A stretch of 50,963 nt of DNA, taken from Gammaproteobacteria bacterium. GTDB taxonomy: Bacteria > Pseudomonadota > Gammaproteobacteria > Steroidobacterales > Woeseiaceae. Position 1 is the stretch's first letter, and every line of letters starts with the position of its first letter. Location of the stretch: contig JAOTWB010000016.1 of the NCBI GenBank assembly GCA_029863125.1, forward strand, positions 1 through 50,963, written 5' to 3'. The notes beneath the pieces are model-generated. The model made no database searches and had not been told where the DNA came from. It saw only the letters and a program-made list of their open reading frames with translations. The position numbers were made by a program, and so were the translations under genes. Shown piece after piece: positions 1 to 9,362 of the stretch.

Positions 1-127
1 GTAAGCCGGTGCAACTCAACGGCTACACGGTCACGCATTTCGACGGCGACAGGATCGCGCACGAAGAAGTGTATTTCGACGTGCTCTCATGGATGACGCA
101 GCTCGGGGCAACCCTGACGCCACCGGG
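1..127 (+). repeat. Direct repeat, upstream copy (paired with 415-541)
   Basis: Bases 1-127 match 415-541 with no difference that I can see, and the match ends at 128/542 (t versus c). The offset is 414 bp, a multiple of three. The left end of the copy lies outside the window. Confidence 0.95.
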
Positions 128-548
128 TAGCGATGCCGTCAAGCAGGCGGCGATTGAAGCATTTGTCGAGGCGTGGAATACCGGTGACGTGGACAAGCTC
201 GACGCCTCGACGACCGAAAACTTCATGCGTACGAGCCCGGCCGGGATGGAGGCAGACAGCCGCGAGGCCATGAAAGGCGTGATGACCGCGCTGCGTGCGT
301 CGTATCCGGACGCCAAGGTCGTGATCACCGACACCCGCTACGGCGCAGATCGGGCATTTCTCAACTGGACGTTCACTGGCACGAACACGGGGCCCGGCGA
401 CATGCCGCCCACTGGTAAGCCGGTGCAACTCAACGGCTACACGGTCACGCATTTCGACGGCGACAGGATCGCGCACGAAGAAGTGTATTTCGACGTGCTC
501 TCATGGATGACGCAGCTCGGGGCAACCCTGACGCCACCGGGCGGTTGA
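1..548 (+). CDS. SnoaL-like / ester-cyclase-type protein with duplicated domain (5' partial)
   Basis: The reading frame is already open at the left edge, in the frame of the codon at position 3, and stops with TGA at 546-548, so the gene probably starts outside the window. The 138-residue unit after about position 128 reads as one SnoaL-like (NTF2 alpha+beta barrel) domain: an N-terminal helix with AFVEAWNTGDVDKL, a middle NFMRTSPAG, and a beta-rich end with GKPVQLNGYTVTHFDGDRI. The same end module also opens the window, 414 bp (exactly 138 codons) upstream, so at least two copies of the domain lie in one frame. Family members include polyketide cyclases and many uncharacterised small enzymes. 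The substrate cannot be inferred. The first ATG inside the frame (position 9) falls in the middle of the domain and is unlikely to be the start. Confidence 0.7.
   Translation, partial: KPVQLNGYTVTHFDGDRIAHEEVYFDVLSWMTQLGATLTPPGSDAVKQAAIEAFVEAWNTGDVDKLDASTTENFMRTSPAGMEADSREAMKGVMTALRASYPDAKVVITDTRYGADRAFLNWTFTGTNTGPGDMPPTGKPVQLNGYTVTHFDGDRIAHEEVYFDVLSWMTQLGATLTPPGG
415..541 (+). repeat. Direct repeat, downstream copy (paired with 1-127)
   Basis: This is the second identical copy. It encodes the last beta-strand region of the SnoaL-like domain and ends seven bases before the stop codon. Identity at synonymous positions points to a very recent duplication, gene conversion or an assembly artefact. 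Confidence 0.95.
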
Positions 549-635
549 TTTCGAAGAAATAGGGTCGCTCGCGACCTGCAGTCGCTGCGTTGGTCGATCA
601 GGATTTTCATCCTCAACCACACTCGGCGAGAAATC

Positions 636-664
636 AAAAATGGGGCCGCAAGGGCCCCATTTTC
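636..664 (-). terminator. Bidirectional hairpin terminator
   Basis: An A-run, a stem (AATGGGGCC / GGCCCCATT), a GCAA-type loop and a T-run form a rho-independent terminator that can work in both directions. It lies beyond the tRNA-Ser 3' fragment on the minus strand and downstream of the SnoaL-like gene on the plus strand. Confidence 0.75.
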
Positions 665-670
665 AATTTC

Positions 671-768
671 TGGCGGAGAGGGTGGGATTGACTTGCGCCT
701 GCGGCGCTGCCTCGCCAATCGGCTTGGGCCGATTGGTCGAACAGGGTTCGAAAGCCCATACCCTCTCC
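671..768 (-). pseudogene. tRNA-Ser 3'-end fragment folded against an inverted copy, with insert
   Basis: On the minus strand, 689-671 reproduces the last 19 nt of the intact tRNA-Ser(CGA) at 807-897, including the encoded CCA. The match breaks inside the T-loop, where a 48-bp insert (690-737) sits between GATT and CGAAC. Further along, 744-768 on the plus strand reads as a degenerate inverted copy of the same tRNA 3' end (GGGTTCGAA..., then ACCCTCTCC). The whole piece can therefore fold as one large hairpin. No 5' half lies next to it, so it cannot make a tRNA. Confidence 0.65.
690..737 (+). repeat. Short hairpin insert B in tRNA-Ser T-loop sequence
   Basis: This 48-bp block starts GACT, ends TTGGT, and interrupts tRNA-Ser sequence between GATT and CGAA. 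It contains nested hairpins (TGCGCC/GGCGC-type and CCAATCGGC/GCCGATTGG). Its ends and target match those of insert A at 953-1019. Confidence 0.6.
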
Positions 769-770
769 CA

Positions 771-804
771 AAACGGCGAAAGCCCCGTCAAGGGGCTTTC
801 TCGT
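771..804 (-). terminator. Rho-independent terminator of tRNA-Ser
   Basis: On the minus strand, just past the CCA end of tRNA-Ser, a GAAAGCCCC/GGGGCTTTC stem with a 4-nt loop is followed within a few bases by a short T-run. Confidence 0.8.
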
Positions 805-806
805 TT

Positions 807-897
<91 letters not shown>

Positions 898-940
898 ATA
901 ATCCTGCAGGGTATTCGTCAAGACGTCCTACGGACGTCCC

Positions 941-1055
941 TACACCTGATTTGACTCGTCGCTTCGCTCCTCGCCCTTCGGGCGCACTCTGTGCGTCCTA
1001 AACGGCTACGCCGTTTGGTCGAATCAGGCCCATTCGACCACTCTGGCACCTCTCC
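941..1055 (-). pseudogene. tRNA-Ser 5' fragment interrupted in the anticodon loop
   Basis: From 1055 leftward the minus strand repeats the first 36 nt or so of the intact tRNA-Ser(CGA). It is then interrupted inside the anticodon loop by a 67-bp insert (953-1019) and resumes with AAATCAGGTGTA (952-941). After that the match to tRNA-Ser is lost: the variable arm, T-arm and acceptor 3' strand are missing and a short GACGTCC/GGACGTC hairpin follows. It cannot be a functional tRNA. It lies between a promoter candidate and the intact tRNA-Ser, so it is probably co-transcribed with it. Confidence 0.75.
953..1019 (+). repeat. Short hairpin insert A in tRNA-Ser anticodon loop
   Basis: This 67-bp block begins GACT, ends TTGGT, and sits between GATTT and CGAATC. 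It holds several tight hairpins in series: GTCGCTTCG..., CGCCCTTCGGGCG, GCACTCTGTGC and AAACGGCTACGCCGTTT. Ends and target sequence match insert B. It does not resemble a group I intron and is far too short to be one. Confidence 0.65.
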
Positions 1056-1080
1056 GATCATCGCCCTGGCGGCGCAGCGG

Positions 1081-1109
1081 ATTGTACGCAATGGGCGTGA
1101 GGTTGGCCA
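1081..1109 (-). promoter_or_regulatory. Candidate promoter of the tRNA-Ser region
   Basis: On the minus strand a TACAAT -10 box (1086-1081) lies about 17-18 bp from a weak TGGCCA -35. It is followed by a GC-rich stretch of the kind seen at stable-RNA promoters and then by the broken tRNA copy starting at 1055. Confidence 0.4.
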
Positions 1110-1111
1110 GA

Positions 1112-1777
1112 CTAGTCGTTGTCGGGAGTCTCCTCCCCGAAGCCCTCCACTTTTCGGTAAAGAACAAAGGAATAAACAATCGGCACCAGCGCGGCGACCA
1201 CGATGGAACCGATCAGCCACCCCACGGGAAACCGAACAAAAGCGTTAAGGAACATGAAAAAACCAATCAAGACAAAAATCCAGCCGCCCAAACGATGTGT
1301 GCGGCTCCAGACCTCATCACTGGCAAGCGTCCACGGTGTTCGAATGCCAATGAAGAAGTTCTTACGCACTTTGCCCAGATAATTCCCCACCACGATGAAT
1401 AACAGTCCCGTGCCGGCAAAGACCATCTCGTTCATATGCACGTCGCGTCCGCTCGCCGCCAGTAGTATGAGCAGCGCGACAGCCGCCGTGAAACCAACCA
1501 GCGTGACCGTGAAAATATGCACAACGCCGCGGAACTCGTCCGTGCGAAATCCCTTCGGCGAGATGACCGGTATGAGCTTCATGATTATGAAAACGAAAAT
1601 TGCCATTATCGGCATGATCATCACGCCCCACGGTTTGGGCGTGTAGCCGTCGACTTCACCGTCTATATTCCAGTGCGTCGGAATCTGTTCCGGCAAAGTC
1701 GGATACAGGTAAGCGGCCATTGCGATTGTTATCGCGATGAATATCAGACAAAGCACGTTGGTACGTTCAGTAGTCAT
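1112..1777 (-). CDS. SdpI-family integral membrane protein
   Basis: The 221-residue protein is dominated by about six hydrophobic segments. It carries the DUF1648/SdpI hallmarks: an N-terminal helix followed by LPEQIPTHWNIDGEVDGY, and a C-terminal half with GIRTPWTLASDEVWSRTHR followed by a glycine-rich helix. In Bacillus subtilis SdpI gives immunity to the SdpC toxin and signals to SdpR. Most proteobacterial homologues have no known role. The start overlaps the stop of the upstream ArsR-type gene by 4 bp (ATGA), so the two are translationally coupled. No SdpC-like toxin is visible in the window, so an immunity role is not shown. Confidence 0.85.
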   Translation of the reverse strand: MTTERTNVLCLIFIAITIAMAAYLYPTLPEQIPTHWNIDGEVDGYTPKPWGVMIMPIMAIFVFIIMKLIPVISPKGFRTDEFRGVVHIFTVTLVGFTAAVALLILLAASGRDVHMNEMVFAGTGLLFIVVGNYLGKVRKNFFIGIRTPWTLASDEVWSRTHRLGGWIFVLIGFFMFLNAFVRFPVGWLIGSIVVAALVPIVYSFVLYRKVEGFGEETPDND

Positions 1778-2082
1778 CCGGTCTTGCTCCCGTCATGTTC
1801 CTGCGACGAATCGCCGGGGGGAAAAAAATCAAGCAACATCGCCAACGCTTCCTGCAAAACGGTCGCATTCAGCGAATACACGATGTGTTGACCCCGCCTC
1901 TCTGTGCGCACGAGATCTGCTGCTTTCAGGATATTGAAATGATGGGACAACGAGGGTTTTGAGATAGTAAATGCCGCGGCGATTTCGCCTGCGGTCTCCG
2001 AACCCTGCTGCAGTCGCTTCAGAATCGCGCGCCGGGTTGGATCGGCGAGAGCCTTGAACACGGGTTGCTGTGGCGATCGCAT
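1774..2082 (-). CDS. ArsR/SdpR-family transcriptional regulator (autorepressor candidate)
   Basis: The 102-residue winged-helix protein starts FKALADPTRRAILKRLQQGSE, the classic ArsR opening, and continues with EIAAAFTISKPSLSHHFNIL (recognition helix) and a wing ERRGQHIVYSLN. No ELCVCDL-type metal site is present, which fits the SdpR branch rather than a metal sensor. It precedes an sdpI-like gene with a 4-bp overlap, copying the sdpRI operon order known from Bacillus, where SdpR represses its own operon. An A+T-rich inverted repeat overlies its promoter. No Shine-Dalgarno sequence is visible. Confidence 0.88.
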   Translation of the reverse strand: MRSPQQPVFKALADPTRRAILKRLQQGSETAGEIAAAFTISKPSLSHHFNILKAADLVRTERRGQHIVYSLNATVLQEALAMLLDFFPPGDSSQEHDGSKTG

Positions 2083-2086
2083 TTAT

Positions 2087-2117
2087 ATATTTAGACAAAT
2101 ATCAAAATAAATGTCAA
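2087..2117 (-). promoter_or_regulatory. Promoter and putative SdpR operator upstream of the sdpR-sdpI pair
   Basis: On the minus strand TTGACA (2117-2112) is spaced 18 bp from TAAATA (2093-2088). The perfect inverted repeat ATATTT-agac-AAATAT (2087-2102) covers the -10 box, as expected for an ArsR-type repressor site. The predicted transcription start falls at or next to the ATG at 2082, which would make the mRNA leaderless. Confidence 0.6.
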
Positions 2118-2180
2118 ACGCCCCGCATCGCGGGCGCATCGCCGCTGATTTCCTCCCCGGTCTAGGGTAGCCTTTGCCAG

Positions 2181-3602
2181 GTGCGTGTCTTGATTATCAT
2201 CATGGTGGCGGGGTTGATCGGGACATGCTCATCACCGCCGACCATCCTTGAGCAGGTCCTGGAGACAGGTCAGCTCCGCGTCGTCACGCGTGACAGCCCG
2301 ACTTCGTTCACGGTCAGCCCCAACGGCCCGTCGGGCCCCGAATACGATCTTGTGCAGTCCTTCGCCGATGAACTGGGCGTAGCGCTCGTCATTGAATCGG
2401 TCAACAGCGTTTCTGAAATCATGCCGAAACTCATTTCCGGTGATGCGCACATGGCCGCAGCCGGACTGTCGATCACGAAATCTCGGCGCGAATACCTCAA
2501 TTTCGGCCATCCCTATAAAACCGTTAACGTTCATCTCATTTATAGACTCGGCAGCGGCAAACCGCGATCCGTCGACGATATCCTGGAACGTTCGATCGAG
2601 GTCGTCGCGGGCAGCAGCCACGTCGATCTCCTGGAGTCGCTTACGACCGTGTACCCCGAGCTTTCCTGGACGGAAAACGCCGACGTCGAGTTCGCCGACT
2701 TGCTGAGCAAGGTCGCGATGGATGAAATCGATCTGACCGTCGCGGACAGCCCGGATTTCAATATCCAGCGGCATTTCTATCCCGATCTTCGTGTCGCCCT
2801 GGACCTGGAGATCGGCGACCCGATTGCCTGGGCCTTTCCGAAAGGCTCGGCGGATTCGCTGCTGGCACGGGCCGATGAATTCCTCATCAGCGCCGAGCGA
2901 TCCGGCATGCTCGCACGCGTGCACGAGCGCTACTTCGGGCACACCCGAAAATTCGATTACGTTGGTACGCGTAGCTTCATACGCCATTACGAGAGCCGCT
3001 TACCGCGTTATCGCGAAATGTTCGAGCAAGCCGGGCGCGAATCGCGGGTCGACTGGCGGCTGCTCGCAGCGATCGGCTACCAGGAATCGCACTGGCGCTC
3101 TCAGGCCGTGTCGCCGACAGGTGTTCGCGGCATCATGATGCTTACGCAGGACACGGCCGACTACCTCAGCGTCGAAGACCGCCTCGACCCGAAGAGCAGC
3201 ATCTTCGGTGGCGCCCGTTACTTTGTACGACAGACTGAACGTGTCGCCGACACTGTGGACGAACCGGACCGGACCTGGATGGCGCTGGCCGCTTACAACG
3301 TCGGTTTCAATCACCTCAAGGACGCGCGCGCGATCGTCGAATGGCAAGGCGGCAACCCGGATTCCTGGATCGATGTCCGCAAAGCGCTGCCGCTGTTGGC
3401 GAAGCGTGAATGGTATTCACGCGTACCGTACGGCTATGCGCGCGGCTGGGAGCCGGTGCTGTACGTCAGCAATATTCGCCGCTATTACAACATCCTGAAA
3501 TGGCTGACCTCGAACGAGGAACCGCCCGAGGTCGAATTACCCGTCGAAGAGGCGGAACCGCTCATCCTGACCGAATCCGAAAAACCGCAGGAAACCGCCT
3601 AG
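2181..3602 (+). CDS. mltF: Membrane-bound lytic murein transglycosylase F
   Basis: MltF cleaves the MurNAc-GlcNAc bond of peptidoglycan with formation of 1,6-anhydro-MurNAc. The 473-residue product has an N-terminal hydrophobic segment ending in GTCSSPP (a weak lipobox), then a periplasmic binding-protein type 3 domain (about 30-260) and a C-terminal SLT lysozyme-like domain (about 280-450). The catalytic Glu is at about 302 in GYQESHW, followed by SPTGVRGIMML and AAYNVG. The start is GTG, with only a weak upstream A/G tract. Length and domain order match the family. It converges on tadA with a 5-bp gap. Confidence 0.93.
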   Translation: MRVLIIIMVAGLIGTCSSPPTILEQVLETGQLRVVTRDSPTSFTVSPNGPSGPEYDLVQSFADELGVALVIESVNSVSEIMPKLISGDAHMAAAGLSITKSRREYLNFGHPYKTVNVHLIYRLGSGKPRSVDDILERSIEVVAGSSHVDLLESLTTVYPELSWTENADVEFADLLSKVAMDEIDLTVADSPDFNIQRHFYPDLRVALDLEIGDPIAWAFPKGSADSLLARADEFLISAERSGMLARVHERYFGHTRKFDYVGTRSFIRHYESRLPRYREMFEQAGRESRVDWRLLAAIGYQESHWRSQAVSPTGVRGIMMLTQDTADYLSVEDRLDPKSSIFGGARYFVRQTERVADTVDEPDRTWMALAAYNVGFNHLKDARAIVEWQGGNPDSWIDVRKALPLLAKREWYSRVPYGYARGWEPVLYVSNIRRYYNILKWLTSNEEPPEVELPVEEAEPLILTESEKPQETA

Positions 3603-3607
3603 CCTGG

Positions 3608-4072
3608 CTATCGGCGGGACTGGAAAAAGGTCGTCAGGAGCGCGCCCGATTCCGCGGCGAGCAGACCGCCATTGACCTCGAATCGATGGTTCAGGGCTTT
3701 CGAGTCCGTGAGATCTGTGGCGCTGCCCAGCGCCCCGGCCTTGGGATCGTAAGCACCAAAAACCACGCGTCCGATGCGCGCCTGCACGATGGCGCCGACG
3801 CACATCACGCAGGGCTCCAGCGTAACGAATAGCGTTGCGTTCGAAAGGCGGTAGTTGTCCTGCGCGCGGGCGGCGGCCCGCAGGGCAATTATTTCCGCGT
3901 GCGCGCTGGGGTCCGCATCGGTGATCGATCGATTGTAGCCGGTCGCGATGATGTTGCCGCCGACGACAACGGTGGCGCCAACCGGAACCTCGCCCTTAGC
4001 GGCGGCGTTGCCGGCTTCGGCCAGCGCTGCCTGCATGTTCGCAACTTCCTGATCGGACCAGTCCGGACCCAT
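3608..4072 (-). CDS. tadA: tRNA-specific adenosine deaminase (A34 to I34)
   Basis: TadA converts the wobble adenosine of tRNA-Arg(ACG) to inosine. The 154-residue protein has the zinc deaminase signature: HAE at 58-60 (His ligand, Glu proton shuttle) and PCVMC at 87-91 (two Cys ligands). Its start codon directly abuts the guaA stop, so it is the last gene of the guaB-guaA-tadA run. Confidence 0.94.
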   Translation of the reverse strand: MGPDWSDQEVANMQAALAEAGNAAAKGEVPVGATVVVGGNIIATGYNRSITDADPSAHAEIIALRAAARAQDNYRLSNATLFVTLEPCVMCVGAIVQARIGRVVFGAYDPKAGALGSATDLTDSKALNHRFEVNGGLLAAESGALLTTFFQSRR

Positions 4073-5638
4073 TTACTCCCACTCGATCGTTGCCGGCGGC
4101 TTGCCGGATATGTCGTAGGTCACTCTGGAGATGCCGTCCACTTCGTTGATGATGCGCAGGCTCACGTGCTCCAGAAACTCGTAGGGCAGACGCGCCCAGC
4201 GTGCCGTCATGAAGTCGATCGTCTCGACGGCGCGCAATGCGATGACGTAGTCATAGCGTCGGCCGTCGCCCATCACACCGACCGACTTCACGGGAAGGAA
4301 GACGGCAAAAGCCTGACTGGTCTCGTCGTAGAGTTTCTGCTTGTGCAGTTCCTCGATGAAGATGTCGTCGGCCAGCTGCAGCTTCTCGACGTATTCGCGT
4401 TTCACCTCGCCGAGGATCCGTACGCCGAGCCCCGGCCCCGGGAACGGGTGCCGGAAGACCATCTCGCGCGGCAGGCCCAGCTCAAGACCGATCATGCGCA
4501 CTTCGTCCTTGAACAATTCCCGCAGGGGCTCGACAAGTCGCATGCGCATTTTCTCGGGCAGGCCGCCGACATTGTGGTGCGACTTGATAACGTGCGCTTT
4601 GCCAGTCTTCGCACCAGCGGACTCGATTACGTCAGGATAGATAGTGCCCTGTGCCAGCCACTTGATGCCTGCCAGCTTGTGTGCCTCTTCATCGAATACT
4701 TCGATGAACGACCCGCCGATGATCTTGCGTTTCTGCTCGGGGTCGCTGACACCCTTGAGCGCCTCGAAGAAGCGATCGGCGGCGTTAACGCGGATGACGT
4801 TAATGTGCATGTGCTCGGCAAATGTCTCCATGACCTGGTCGCCTTCGTGGTGACGCAAGAGGCCGTGATCGACGAAGACACAGGTCAGCTGATCGCCGAT
4901 GGCCTCGTGCAACAATGCCGCCACGACCGAAGAATCCACACCACCTGAGAGTCCGAGTAATACTCTGTCCTTGCCGACTTCGCGCCGCACCTTGTCGATC
5001 GCATCGACAACAATGTGATCGGGCGTCCATTCCCCGGCACACCGACAAATATCACGCACAAAGCGGCGGATGATCTCCATTCCCTGTGGCGTATGTGTTA
5101 CCTCGGGGTGGAACTGCACGCCATAGAAATTACGCTCCGCGTCCTCCATGGCTGCCAGCGGCGAGTTGCGGCTCGATGCTGTCGCGACGAAGCCCTTGGG
5201 CAACGCCTCGACACGATCGCCGTGACTCATCCACACCTTGAGCAGTGCGTGGCTGGCTTCGTCGCTCAGGCCGTGCAGCAAGCGACATTCGACGGGTTCG
5301 ATTTCGGCATAGCCGAACTCGCGGTGCGCCGATGACTCCACTTTGCCACCGAGCTGTGCAGCCATCGTCTGCATGCCGTAACAGATGCCGAGCACGGGCA
5401 CTCCGAGTTCGAATATCGTCTGCGACGCACGTGGCGGGTCGTCTAGATTCACGGACTCGGGACCGCCTGAGAGAATAATGCCGCTGGCGTGGAATGCCCG
5501 GATGTCGTCTTCCGGCATATCCCAGGGGTGAATCTCGGAATACACGCCGCACTCGCGCACGCGGCGTGCGATCAACTGGGTGTACTGGCTGCCAAAATCG
5601 AGTATCAGCAGCTTGTCGGCGTGAATGTCGAGGTGCAT
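4073..5638 (-). CDS. guaA: GMP synthase (glutamine-hydrolysing)
   Basis: GuaA aminates XMP to GMP using ATP and glutamine-derived ammonia. The N-terminal class I amidotransferase (about 10-200) has its nucleophile at Cys86 in GICYGMQ and His177/Glu179 in QFHPEV. The ATP-pyrophosphatase domain follows with the P-loop SGGVDSS at 231-237, and a dimerisation domain ends with the conserved [15 protein letters not shown]. The 521-residue length is usual. It lies 4 bp after guaB and runs straight into tadA. Confidence 0.98.
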   Translation of the reverse strand: MHLDIHADKLLILDFGSQYTQLIARRVRECGVYSEIHPWDMPEDDIRAFHASGIILSGGPESVNLDDPPRASQTIFELGVPVLGICYGMQTMAAQLGGKVESSAHREFGYAEIEPVECRLLHGLSDEASHALLKVWMSHGDRVEALPKGFVATASSRNSPLAAMEDAERNFYGVQFHPEVTHTPQGMEIIRRFVRDICRCAGEWTPDHIVVDAIDKVRREVGKDRVLLGLSGGVDSSVVAALLHEAIGDQLTCVFVDHGLLRHHEGDQVMETFAEHMHINVIRVNAADRFFEALKGVSDPEQKRKIIGGSFIEVFDEEAHKLAGIKWLAQGTIYPDVIESAGAKTGKAHVIKSHHNVGGLPEKMRMRLVEPLRELFKDEVRMIGLELGLPREMVFRHPFPGPGLGVRILGEVKREYVEKLQLADDIFIEELHKQKLYDETSQAFAVFLPVKSVGVMGDGRRYDYVIALRAVETIDFMTARWARLPYEFLEHVSLRIINEVDGISRVTYDISGKPPATIEWE

Positions 5639-5642
5639 TCGT

Positions 5643-7136
<1,494 letters not shown>

Positions 7137-7147
7137 TTAATCGATCA

Positions 7148-7176
7148 ATTGTACGCGCGCGCGATTTGCGCGTAAA
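7148..7176 (-). promoter_or_regulatory. Promoter of guaB-guaA-tadA
   Basis: On the minus strand TTTACG (7176-7171), a 17-bp spacer made almost wholly of alternating CG, and TACAAT (7153-7148) lie 36 bp upstream of the guaB start. Confidence 0.6.
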
Positions 7177-7192
7177 CGATGTATGGGAACGA

Positions 7193-7205
7193 TATACTTG
7201 CAAAA
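7193..7205 (+). promoter_or_regulatory. -10 element for xseA, apparently leaderless
   Basis: TATACT at 7193-7198 is followed by TTGCAAA and then the ATG at 7205, so initiation about 7 bp downstream would fall on the start codon. The -35 region is weak and overlaps the guaB -35. No Shine-Dalgarno sequence is present. Confidence 0.45.
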
Positions 7206-8548
7206 TGCCCGCCGAAGCCGCCATCTCCGTCAGCCAGCTCAACCGGCGCGTCAAGACGCTGCTCGAACAAGGCATTCCCCGCCTTTGGGTCGAGGGAGAA
7301 ATCTCGAACCTCTCGCGGCCCGCGTCCGGCCATATCTACTTCAGTCTCAAAGACGACGGTGCCCAGGTCGGCGCCGCGTGGTTCCGCCAGCGGCAGCGCG
7401 GTCCGGCCATTCACTTCAAAGACGGCGATCATGTACTCGCCTACGGCCGCGTAAGCATTTACGAGGCGCGCGGCAGCTACCAGCTCATTGTCGAACAAAT
7501 GGAGCCCGCCGGTGAAGGTGTTCTGAAACGCCGTTTCGACGCGCTGAAAAAGAAACTGCTGGAGGAAGGCCTTTTTGACGAGGATCGAAAGCAGGCCCTG
7601 CCCACGCTGCCTGATCGCATCGGCATCATCACGTCGCCGAGCGGCGCCGCCATACGCGATATTCTGAGCGTGCTGCGCCGGCGCTTTCCGGCCGTACCCG
7701 TGATTATCTACCCGGCCGCCGTGCAGGGGGACGCCGCGCCGGCCGAACTGATCGGCGCGCTCGAAACCGCAGTGCGGCGCGATGAATGCGACGTGCTGAT
7801 TATTGGCCGAGGCGGCGGGTCACTTGAAGATCTGTGGGCCTTCAACGACGAAAAGCTGGCCCGCGCCATCGCGGACTGCCCGCTTCCCATCGTCAGCGCC
7901 GTCGGGCACGAGGTGGATTTTACGATAGCCGATTTTGTGGCCGACGTGCGAGCACCCACCCCGTCGGGCGCGGCCGAAATCGTCGTTCCCAGTCAGCAGG
8001 ACTGGCAGCGTCGTGTCGCGACACTGGCCGCACGCATGGGTCGGATCGGCGAGCGGGCCGTGGAAGATCGCGCTCAGCAAATGGACTGGCTTGCGCGGCG
8101 GCTGCTGGCCGCCAGCCCGGCTGCGACGTTGCGCCGCCAGCACGACTCGCTGCGCGAGAACCGCGGGCGACTCGCCTCGGCCATGCGCCGGCGGCTGCTC
8201 GAAGAAGGCAATCACCTGCAGATCATTCGTGGCGACCTCGTGCAATTATCGCCCGCGATTTTGGTGGAGCGCACCATCGGTCGTCTCGCCGAACTTCGGC
8301 AGCGGCTCGCGACGGTTGCGCGCAATATTGTCTCGACCGCCGACCACCGCGCCGCCCTTCTCGGCCGCGCGCTGCATTCGGTCAGTCCGCTCGCCACGCT
8401 TGATCGAGGTTACGCGATCGTCACGGACGCGCGCAGCAACAAAGTCCTGCTGCGGGCCCGGGATGTTGCCAGCGGCGACGAAATCCGCGCGCGCCTGTCC
8501 AAGGGCGAAATTATTGCGACCGTCAAAGAGGCCATCGACAGTGACTAA
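7205..8548 (+). CDS. xseA: Exodeoxyribonuclease VII large subunit
   Basis: XseA with XseB degrades single-stranded DNA from both ends. The 447-residue product has an N-terminal OB-fold (SVSQLNRRVKTLLE, then PRLWVEGEISNL...SGHIYFSLKD) and the central catalytic domain with DRIGIITSPSGAAIRDIL, GRGGGSLEDLWAFNDE and SAVGHEVDFTIADFVAD. A coiled-coil region and a C-terminal RGYAIV segment follow. The frame is open further upstream, but the ATG at 7205 matches the family N-terminus and sits just after a -10 box. No xseB is seen nearby. Confidence 0.95.
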   Translation: MPAEAAISVSQLNRRVKTLLEQGIPRLWVEGEISNLSRPASGHIYFSLKDDGAQVGAAWFRQRQRGPAIHFKDGDHVLAYGRVSIYEARGSYQLIVEQMEPAGEGVLKRRFDALKKKLLEEGLFDEDRKQALPTLPDRIGIITSPSGAAIRDILSVLRRRFPAVPVIIYPAAVQGDAAPAELIGALETAVRRDECDVLIIGRGGGSLEDLWAFNDEKLARAIADCPLPIVSAVGHEVDFTIADFVADVRAPTPSGAAEIVVPSQQDWQRRVATLAARMGRIGERAVEDRAQQMDWLARRLLAASPAATLRRQHDSLRENRGRLASAMRRRLLEEGNHLQIIRGDLVQLSPAILVERTIGRLAELRQRLATVARNIVSTADHRAALLGRALHSVSPLATLDRGYAIVTDARSNKVLLRARDVASGDEIRARLSKGEIIATVKEAIDSD

Positions 8549-9362
8549 GCGAATTTGCCTGCCGCTTTGGTGGATGCTTGGGTCATCGGTGCTGGTCGCC
8601 GAAACGATTTACGCGATGCCGGAGCACTCGCCCTGGCCAGGCGGCATCGCGATCGTTGACGTCGGCGGCACGGACCGGCCGCCACCGCGCGCGTCCTTCC
8701 AGGACAAACCCCTGTTGATGATGAGCCGGGACGAACGCTGGCATGCCGTTGTCGGCATCCCTCTGGACACGAAGTCCGACGCTTTGTCCATACGTGTTGG
8801 CAACAACGATATCGCGATCAACATCGTGCCGCACGCATACCGCGAGCAGCGACTGACGGTAAAGAACAAGAGCTATGTAACGCCCGATCAGACGCAGCTC
8901 GACCGGATTGCTCGCGAACGCAAGATCATTGACGGCGCACTGGGCCGTTTCCGGGAAACTGCCGCCGCCGGCATCGAGCTGTCGGCACCGGTCGACGGGC
9001 CGCGCAGCTCGAGCTTCGGTTTACGGCGTTTCTTCAACGAGCAGCCGCGCTCCCCGCACAAGGGAATGGACATCGCGGCCAGTGAAGGCACGCCCATCAT
9101 CGCGCCACGAAACGGGGTCATCTCCGCAACAGGCGACTTCTTCTTCAACGGCAATACCGTGATCATCGATCATGGCCAGGGATTCGTGACCTTGTACTGC
9201 CACCTCAGCGACATCGCCGTCGAGGAAGGCCAGGCCGTCAATACGGGCGACGTGATCGGCGCGGTCGGCGCCACAGGACGCGTCACGGGCCCGCACCTGC
9301 ATTTCGGGACCTACCTGAACGGCACGGCCGTGGACCCGGCTATTCTCCTGCCACGACCGTAA
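8541..9362 (+). CDS. M23 (LytM-type) peptidase, exported
   Basis: The 273-residue protein starts at a GTG overlapping the xseA stop by 8 bp. The preceding codons of this frame lie inside xseA and encode no conserved sequence. An N-terminal signal peptide (about 1-25) is followed by a beta-rich linker domain. The M23 zinc-peptidase domain has ligands His173 and Asp177 (HKGMDIAA) and His252/His254 (GPHLHFG), all conserved, so an active glycyl-glycyl- or D,D-type peptidoglycan endopeptidase is likely. The last 23 bp overlap the 3' end of the convergent acyltransferase gene. Confidence 0.9.
   Translation: MTKRICLPLWWMLGSSVLVAETIYAMPEHSPWPGGIAIVDVGGTDRPPPRASFQDKPLLMMSRDERWHAVVGIPLDTKSDALSIRVGNNDIAINIVPHAYREQRLTVKNKSYVTPDQTQLDRIARERKIIDGALGRFRETAAAGIELSAPVDGPRSSSFGLRRFFNEQPRSPHKGMDIAASEGTPIIAPRNGVISATGDFFFNGNTVIIDHGQGFVTLYCHLSDIAVEEGQAVNTGDVIGAVGATGRVTGPHLHFGTYLNGTAVDPAILLPRP

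Noticed and set aside
941..1055. Insert A as a functional tRNA intron
   Set aside because: It sits in the anticodon loop, but the remainder of the tRNA (variable arm, T-arm, acceptor 3' strand) is absent, and 67 bp is far too short for a group I intron.
1112..2082. The sdpR-sdpI pair as part of a toxin or antiphage island
   Set aside because: Neighbouring genes are housekeeping genes, base composition does not change, and no toxin or mobile gene is present.
3899..4948. A 349-codon open frame on the plus strand opposite guaA
   Set aside because: It lies wholly antisense to a clearly conserved gene and shows no domain. Long antisense frames are expected in GC-rich coding DNA. The same applies to the 252-codon frame opposite ETF-QO (36794-37552) and the 288-codon frame opposite tgt (25923-26789).
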